A DNA stretch of 10,405 bases, taken from the NCBI GenBank assembly GCA_014377395.1, contig JACMPS010000144.1, forward strand, positions 1 through 10,405. The letters run 5' to 3'. The stretch comes from Chthonomonadaceae bacterium (GTDB lineage: Bacteria; Armatimonadota; Chthonomonadetes; Chthonomonadales; Chthonomonadaceae). This document shows, piece after piece, positions 6,855 through 10,405 of the stretch. A program made the position numbers and the translations under genes. The notes beneath the pieces are model-generated. The model was given only the letters and a program-made list of their open reading frames with translations. It searched no databases and was not told the DNA's origin. Every line of letters begins with the position of its first letter. Position 1 is the first letter of the stretch.

Positions 6855-7237
6855 GATGTCTCCTCGTGAGAACGCGAAAGAGAGGGGTGATCCGCCACCC
6901 GAAGAATGCGTTCCAGTGTGGTCAAGTAGTGCTGAAAAGCGGCACGACCTGCCTCTGTCGGCGTGTAAGTGGTACGGGGCTTGCGAAGGACAAACTCCTT
7001 TTTGACGCTGACGTAGCCACGCTCTTCCAGCAGAGTAAGATGAGTGGAAAGGTTGCCGTCGGAAAGCGAAAGCGTCTCACGAAGCAACCTGAAATCCGCT
7101 TCACCCAGTGCCAGCAAAGCCGAAATGATACCGAGACGCGCCTTCTGATGGATCGCATCGTCAATCTCACCCCATGCCGCCAGTGCCTCGAATGCCCGCT
7201 CATTCTCCGAAAGCGTTTCTTTTGTTTGCGTCGTCAT
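6851..7237 (-). CDS. Winged-helix transcriptional regulator
   Basis: A 128-residue protein consisting mainly of one winged helix-turn-helix domain of the type seen in small MarR/ArsR-like regulators (winged-helix DNA-binding domain family). Residues about 22-105 hold the domain: HQKARLGIISALLALGEADF (30-49), then the recognition region SLSDGNLSTHLTLLEERGYV (57-76) and a wing with VSVKKEFVLRKPRTTYTPTEAGR (76-98). There is no obvious ligand or metal site. The ATG at 7237 has AGGGTG about 3 nt upstream. The gene lies behind a promoter and a perfect 17-bp palindrome that overlaps the expected transcription start, suggesting autoregulation. An almost identical promoter and palindrome stand before the membrane protein gene ending at 8698, which is therefore its likely partner or target. 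Confidence 0.85.
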   Translation of the reverse strand: MTTQTKETLSENERAFEALAAWGEIDDAIHQKARLGIISALLALGEADFRLLRETLSLSDGNLSTHLTLLEERGYVSVKKEFVLRKPRTTYTPTEAGRAAFQHYLTTLERILRVADHPSLSRSHEETS

Positions 7238-7259
7238 TTCACCCTGCTGTTAAGATTGC

Positions 7260-7276
7260 GCTTTGTGTCACAAAGC
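7260..7276. promoter_or_regulatory. Perfect palindromic operator before the regulator gene
   Basis: GCTTTGTGTCACAAAGC is a perfect 8+1+8 palindrome, 8 bp downstream of the minus-strand -10 box and 22 bp before the ATG. It would cover about +2 to +18 of the transcript, a position suited to repression. The GCTTTG-N5-CAAAGC frame recurs at 9347-9363 with the same spacing to promoter and start codon. Confidence 0.75.
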
Positions 7277-7284
7277 AGTCTTTT

Positions 7285-7314
7285 ATTATGGACTTAATAT
7301 TAGGAGAAAGTCAA
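7285..7314 (-). promoter_or_regulatory. Promoter of the winged-helix regulator
   Basis: On the minus strand, -35 TTGACT (7314-7309), an 18-bp spacer and -10 CATAAT (7290-7285). The expected start is near 7278, giving a leader of about 41 nt. It aligns with the promoter at 9372-9401. Confidence 0.75.
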
Positions 7315-7379
7315 GAGAGGAAGTGTCAAGTAGTGAGCGTAGAGAAGAAGACGGCGGAGATGCAAAGACAGGAGATTAC

Positions 7380-7545
7380 CTCACGCAAAAACACAAAGGC
7401 GCAGAGGAAACAAACAAAAGTTGAGGGCGTTTGTATAGACTCCCCTCCTCTCCGAACTTGTGAGGGTATCGGGAGAGGGATGATTGGACGAGATAGGGGT
7501 GAGGTCTCTGCCTTGGCTCCCCTCTACCGGATTTTGGGAGAGAGT
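7380..7545. repeat. Composite dispersed repeat, copy 3 (A + B modules, B twice)
   Basis: Module A is CTCACGCAAAAACACAAAGG (7380-7399). A B-like module follows at 7420-7480 (GTTGAGGGCGTTTGTATAGA, then CTCCCCTCCTCTCC and GGGAGAGGG arms further apart). A second, shorter B module lies at 7511-7545 (GCCTTGGCTCCCCTCTACCG, then GATTTTGGGAGAGAG). The homologous region at 9402-9480 lacks this block: the distance between the two -35 boxes is 178 bp shorter there. Confidence 0.7.
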
Positions 7546-7617
7546 AAACCTGAGAAAATCTTCAACTCAATCATCCCGCTATATTTTTAGCATCAACTAA
7601 AAAGTCAGTTCTCTCCC

Positions 7618-7647
7618 TTGACTCCGATAAGTTAGGTCGGGTATAAT
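7618..7647 (+). promoter_or_regulatory. Prepilin 1 promoter with inverted repeat in spacer
   Basis: -35 TTGACT (7618-7623), an 18-bp spacer and a perfect -10 TATAAT (7642-7647). The spacer is bounded by CCGA (7624-7627) and TCGG (7637-7640), an inverted repeat with 9 bp between the halves. The same frame occurs at 9527-9556. Confidence 0.85.
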
Positions 7648-7652
7648 ACACT

Positions 7653-7695
7653 CAGTTTTAACGCAATCAAACTGACGCATCGTCGGAAACCCGAC
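7653..7695 (+). promoter_or_regulatory. Structured leader of prepilin 1 (two hairpins)
   Basis: Within the expected untranslated leader, CAGTTT (7653-7658) pairs with AAACTG (7669-7674), and GTCGG (7682-7686) pairs with CCGAC (7691-7695) around AAAC. The second hairpin ends 1 nt before the ribosome site GGGAG (7697-7701). The leader of prepilin 2 has a similar layout. Confidence 0.5.
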
Positions 7696-7712
7696 CGGGA
7701 GAATTTATATCC

Positions 7713-8540
7713 TTGAAACCCTCTGAGAAAAAAGGCTTTACGCTCATCGAATTGCTTGTTGTCATCGCCATTATCGCGATCCTTGCCGCAATCCTCTTTC
7801 CCGTCTTTGCTCAGGCACGAGAGAAAGCACGGCAGACCTCCTGCCTCTCCAACCTCCGACAGATCGGAACCGCCACCCTCATGTATGCTCAAGACTTTGA
7901 CGGAGCCTATCCTTACATGTCCACCAAAGCGAATATCGCTCCAAAGCCGCGCTGGGCAGACCGCTTATTTCCTTACACCAAAAGCACACAGATTTTTCTT
8001 TGTCCCTCCGCTCTTCGTAATCAGGCACTCAAGCCGTGGGCGCATCACTGGGAGGTTGCCACGCAATCTTATCGTGCCAACAGCCCACTGTGGGGAGGCT
8101 ATGGCTACAACTATCAATACCTGGGAAACTCTCGCTTCGAGGATGTCGGTTTCTTAACGACCGATGCGACTGTCGAGCGATCCGCCGAGACTGTTGTCAT
8201 TGCGGACACTCAAGGAGTGCGTCGTGATAATGGAACGATGAAATCAGCAACAGGCACGGGCGATTATGTCGTGGACCCCCCTCTGACCTGTGCAAAAGGA
8301 AGTGGAAAGCCAAGTGGGTTTTATGGGGATGGGGACGAATGTGGAGGCGGAACCCCCGGCACACCGGGTCAGTTCCGATGCCGTGCAACTCCTGCGGAGC
8401 GACACATGGGGTTTATTGATGTCGGTTTCGCCGACGGTCACAGCAAGGCGATGCGCCGAAGTGCGCTTGATGATTACAATCGTGACGGGCAACCCGATAA
8501 TGGCTGGTGGAACGGTCTTGGAGACGCAACCCGCCTCTAA
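7713..8540 (+). CDS. Prepilin-like secreted protein 1 (H-X9-DG class)
   Basis: A 275-residue type IV pilin-like protein. The leader ends in G8, and cleavage before F9 by prepilin peptidase is expected (KKG|FTLIE, with the conserved Glu at mature position 5), followed by a hydrophobic helix LLVVIAIIAILAAILFPVFA. The C-terminal H-X9-DG motif is H231 to D241-G242 (FADGHSKAM). Such proteins are numerous in Armatimonadota and Planctomycetes and are thought to be surface or secretion-associated pseudopilins of unknown function. Start choice: compared with prepilin 2, the position of its ATG is ATA here (7707-7709), so the in-frame TTG at 7713 is the first accepted start. It lies 11 nt from GGGAG. 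If ATA were used, two residues would be added and the spacing would be the usual 5 nt. Prepilin 2 is identical in the 48 residues from GFTLIEL to IGTAT. Confidence 0.93.
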   Translation: MKPSEKKGFTLIELLVVIAIIAILAAILFPVFAQAREKARQTSCLSNLRQIGTATLMYAQDFDGAYPYMSTKANIAPKPRWADRLFPYTKSTQIFLCPSALRNQALKPWAHHWEVATQSYRANSPLWGGYGYNYQYLGNSRFEDVGFLTTDATVERSAETVVIADTQGVRRDNGTMKSATGTGDYVVDPPLTCAKGSGKPSGFYGDGDECGGGTPGTPGQFRCRATPAERHMGFIDVGFADGHSKAMRRSALDDYNRDGQPDNGWWNGLGDATRL

Positions 8541-8560
8541 AGTTCATACAACACAGGCAA

Positions 8561-8598
8561 AAGGCATGATGCGTCATCGAATTTACGCATCGTGCCTT
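8561..8598 (+). terminator. Hairpin after prepilin 1
   Basis: A 14-bp stem (8561-8574 with 8585-8598, one G-U pair) and a 10-nt loop, 20 bp after the stop codon. It is probably a terminator, although the tail (CTAAATAGG) has no long U run. Confidence 0.7.
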
Positions 8599-8631
8599 CT
8601 AAATAGGATTTCTTAAAAAGGTGTGTCTAAA

Positions 8632-8656
8632 GGAGAATGAAAACGCTTTTCGCTCC
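8632..8656 (-). terminator. Possible terminator of the membrane protein gene
   Basis: GGAG/CTCC (8632-8635 and 8653-8656) and GAAAA/TTTTC (8639-8643 and 8647-8651) form an interrupted hairpin around CGC. Read on the minus strand, a short T run follows. It lies 41 bp beyond the stop of the membrane protein gene. Weak. Confidence 0.35.
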
Positions 8657-8697
8657 TCCAGGCACTCAGGCAAACCTTTCAAGCGTTGGCTTCCCTG

Positions 8698-9324
8698 TCA
8701 TTTCGCCCTCTTTTCCTTCCACCCCATCCCCACCCCGTACACGGCATGAAACCCGCCAAACGTCAACGCCATCATCTTTAATCCCTGCTCCGGCAAAAAC
8801 AAAAACGTGAAGGCTCCCGTTACCAGAAACGCAATCCCCAGAAAGGTCACTTCACGCTGAGAGAAAAGCCCGACCGCGCACACTGCCGCTCCGTAGGTCA
8901 TCGCCCACACCGGATAAATTTGCGCCAACATTCCGTGCTTCAAGAAGTAGAGTGTGAGGATCGCTCCGGTTCCGAGTGCCGGAAGCAATGCCCTCAGCAT
9001 CTGCTTTCCCAGTCGGGAGAGAATGTGTTTGCCGACTTTTCGAGCCTGTCGCTTTGTCAGAAAGTAGTCGGATAACAGAGCAATCATAATGACGGAAAGC
9101 CAGGTGCCCAGAAAGGAGACCTGTAATCTTTCAAGAGGAACACCCTGCCGCTCCAGTTGCCGTGTGACGAGACAACCGAGAATCGAAGCCGAACCCGCAA
9201 CCACACCCGATACTCCCGCGAAGGTAGAGTGTTTTGTCGAGCGTTCCATGAGATCGCGAATTATGCGAAGGTTTTCCGCCGCTTCTTGAGCATCGGTTTC
9301 GCGGTAGTTGTGGAGGAGAGACAA
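8698..9324 (-). CDS. Six-span membrane protein, co-controlled with the regulator
   Basis: A 208-residue protein with a soluble N-terminus (NLRIIRDLMERS, 18-29) and six predicted membrane spans at about 35-53, 69-89, 109-129, 134-154, 158-178 and 183-202, ending in a basic tail. From memory, hypothetical proteins that begin with an NLRxIRxxMER-like motif before their first span are often encoded next to winged-helix regulators. No function is known to me. Start choice: a TTG at 9360 lies inside the palindrome and upstream of a workable leader. The TTG at 9324 lies 22 nt after the palindrome, exactly where the regulator's ATG lies after its own copy, with GGGGG (9332-9336) 7 nt upstream, and it keeps the NLRxIR motif. 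An ATG at 9249 would lose that motif. It converges with prepilin 1. Confidence 0.8.
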   Translation of the reverse strand: MSLLHNYRETDAQEAAENLRIIRDLMERSTKHSTFAGVSGVVAGSASILGCLVTRQLERQGVPLERLQVSFLGTWLSVIMIALLSDYFLTKRQARKVGKHILSRLGKQMLRALLPALGTGAILTLYFLKHGMLAQIYPVWAMTYGAAVCAVGLFSQREVTFLGIAFLVTGAFTFLFLPEQGLKMMALTFGGFHAVYGVGMGWKEKRAK

Positions 9325-9346
9325 AAGGCGACCCCCGTAAGATTGT

Positions 9347-9363
9347 GCTTTGCCGTACAAAGC
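9347..9363. promoter_or_regulatory. Operator copy 2 before the membrane protein gene
   Basis: GCTTTG-ccgta-CAAAGC, an inverted repeat with the same arms, gap and position (8 bp after the -10 box, 22 bp before the start codon) as the palindrome at 7260-7276. The centre is no longer symmetrical, so the arms seem to be the conserved part. Confidence 0.7.
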
Positions 9364-9371
9364 AGTTTTTT

Positions 9372-9401
9372 ATTATAGCGTGATCTTAGGCAGAAAGTCA
9401 A
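9372..9401 (-). promoter_or_regulatory. Promoter of the membrane protein gene
   Basis: On the minus strand, -35 TTGACT (9401-9396), an 18-bp spacer and a perfect -10 TATAAT (9377-9372). The expected start is near 9365, giving a leader of about 41 nt to the TTG at 9324. Confidence 0.8.
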
Positions 9402-9526
9402 GGGAAGTGTTGTGCGTTGAGAAGGAAACAGTAAAGATGCGCAAGAAGTCAAGAGAGAAAATTTTAACTCAATACTTAACACTTTCTCCCTGATTTTAGC
9501 AGAGACTAAAAATAGTATTTTTTTAC

Positions 9527-9556
9527 TTGACTCCGACTTATTCTGTCGGGTATGAT
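9527..9556 (+). promoter_or_regulatory. Prepilin 2 promoter with inverted repeat in spacer
   Basis: -35 TTGACT (9527-9532), an 18-bp spacer and -10 TATGAT (9551-9556). The spacer holds CCGAC (9533-9537) and GTCGG (9545-9549), matching the CCGA-N9-TCGG frame of the prepilin 1 promoter while the middle bases differ. Confidence 0.82.
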
Positions 9557-9561
9557 ATTTT

Positions 9562-9597
9562 CGGTTTTGATTTAAAGAAAGCCGACTCGCAATCGGC
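9562..9597 (+). promoter_or_regulatory. Structured leader of prepilin 2 (two overlapping hairpins)
   Basis: CGGTTTT (9562-9568) can pair with AAAGCCG (9578-9584, one G-U pair), and GCCGA (9581-9585) can pair with TCGGC (9593-9597). The two share 9581-9584, so they exclude each other. The ribosome site GGAGG (9608-9612) follows, 5 nt before the ATG. Confidence 0.45.
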
Positions 9598-9617
9598 AAC
9601 CTATCCGGGAGGAATTT

Positions 9618-10385
9618 ATGTCATTGAAACAATCTGAAAAACAAGGTTTTACGCTTATCGAACTTCTTGTTGTGATCGCCATTATAGCGATACTCGCCGC
9701 GATTTTGTTTCCTGTCTTCGCTCAGGCACGGGAGAAAGCACGGCAAACCTCTTGTCTCTCCAATTTGCGCCAGATCGGAACCGCCACGATCATGTATGCT
9801 CAGGATTATGATGAGACCGTCACGAAAACGGAATGGGGCGGAGACGTGGACGAGGCACACGAATACTTCTGGGGCGATATGCTACAGCCCTACCTCAAGA
9901 ATTGGCAGATCCTCCAGTGTCCGAGTGCAAGTCAGAAGATCGTTTTCCGAACGGGTGTGACAACCTACAGCGAACAATGGTCTTACAATTATGGGATCAA
10001 TGACATCATTGCTGCCGATTGCACCGAAGCGGACTCGCCTACCTGTCGGCATATCGGACTTGCCGGACAAACTCTTTCTGCAATCAATACCCCCGCTTCG
10101 ACAATCCTGATCACCGATAATTTGCCTTCGGGCGTGGACACCGGAGACGGCGACAACACGGTTCTTTCGCATGGACGCCACGAAATCAACTGGCAATGGG
10201 GACGCCGTGACGCCACGCGCCTTACTGTGGGAGGGAAATCGCAGGACGGCTATACGCGGCACAGTGACGGCTTTGTTTACCTGCTCGGAGACGGACACGC
10301 GAAATGGCGCAAACGTGAGAAACTATCGGGAGACCGCTTCCGGGGCGGCACTCAAGACGAAGAGTGGCTGGCGAATAGTCCGTAA
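9618..10385 (+). CDS. Prepilin-like secreted protein 2 (H-X9-DG class)
   Basis: A 255-residue protein of the same class as prepilin 1. The predicted cleavage site is KQG|FTLIE (after G10, mature Glu5 present), followed by the hydrophobic helix to about residue 35. The C-terminal H-X9-DG motif is H215 to D225-G226 (LLGDGHAKW). The ATG at 9618 has an ideal GGAGG at 5 nt. The first 48 mature-side residues equal those of prepilin 1, while the rest of the domain (residues about 62-255) is strongly diverged in sequence and length apart from the DG motif. This suggests a shared assembly route but a different exposed surface. The four cysteines (47, 101, 135, 143) could form disulfides outside the cell. 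Its function is unknown. Confidence 0.95.
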   Translation: MSLKQSEKQGFTLIELLVVIAIIAILAAILFPVFAQAREKARQTSCLSNLRQIGTATIMYAQDYDETVTKTEWGGDVDEAHEYFWGDMLQPYLKNWQILQCPSASQKIVFRTGVTTYSEQWSYNYGINDIIAADCTEADSPTCRHIGLAGQTLSAINTPASTILITDNLPSGVDTGDGDNTVLSHGRHEINWQWGRRDATRLTVGGKSQDGYTRHSDGFVYLLGDGHAKWRKREKLSGDRFRGGTQDEEWLANSP

Positions 10386-10405
10386 GAAGTGTTCAAGTGT
10401 TGAGT

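Noticed and set aside
6535..7545. CRISPR array
   Set aside because: The repeated units are imperfect, unevenly spaced and hairpin-forming, with no regular spacers and no cas genes nearby.
7174..7590. 138-codon open frame on the plus strand
   Set aside because: It spans the regulator's 5' end, two promoters and the dispersed repeat, so it is chance reading through control DNA.
9325..9360. TTG at 9360 as start of the membrane protein
   Set aside because: It lies within the palindrome about 5 nt after the expected transcription start. The TTG at 9324 matches the regulator's start position relative to the shared operator.

Overview
The window looks like chromosomal DNA from a Gram-negative-type bacterium, most likely of the Armatimonadota. 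This is inferred from the two secreted prepilin-like proteins of the H-X9-DG class, whose N-terminus (GFTLIELLVVIAIIAI, then AQAREKARQTSCLSNLRQIG) is typical of that phylum and of Planctomycetes. No rRNA or other taxonomic marker is present, so the assignment is tentative.

Left part (1-780): the 5' portion of a tyrosine recombinase gene runs off the left edge on the minus strand. Just behind its start lies a 60-nt 3' fragment of a tRNA-Arg(UCG) gene with no matching 5' half, followed by a strong hairpin. This is the classic arrangement of one end (attR) of an integrated element that used a tRNA gene as its target. The element would extend leftwards out of the window, and everything right of about 720 would be host chromosome.

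Middle (820-6417): a myo-inositol oxygenase gene (minus) preceded by a possible 37-codon ORF; a secreted PafA-type alkaline phosphatase (minus); then, divergently, a DinB-family protein and a hybrid PAS-PAS-histidine kinase-receiver protein (plus). These look like independent genes rather than one operon.

Right part (6418-10405): repeat-rich intergenic DNA and four genes in alternating orientation: a winged-helix regulator (minus), prepilin-like protein 1 (plus), a six-span membrane protein (minus) and prepilin-like protein 2 (plus). The two divergent intergenic regions are homologous to each other. Each carries a minus-strand promoter (TTGACT, 18 bp, CATAAT or TATAAT) followed 8 bp later by the palindrome GCTTTG-N5-CAAAGC. 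Each also carries a plus-strand promoter (TTGACT, 18 bp, TATAAT or TATGAT) whose spacer contains the inverted repeat CCGA-N9-TCGG, followed by a structured leader and a prepilin gene. A segment has therefore been duplicated, placing the regulator and the membrane protein under the same operator and both prepilins under a second shared control site. The left copy carries 178 bp more than the right copy, and a dispersed repeat accounts for most of that difference.

The most interesting signals are the duplicated bidirectional control module with its two palindromes, the compensatory base change in the prepilin leaders, the ATG-to-ATA change at the start of prepilin 1, the tRNA/att boundary, and a composite intergenic repeat present several times.
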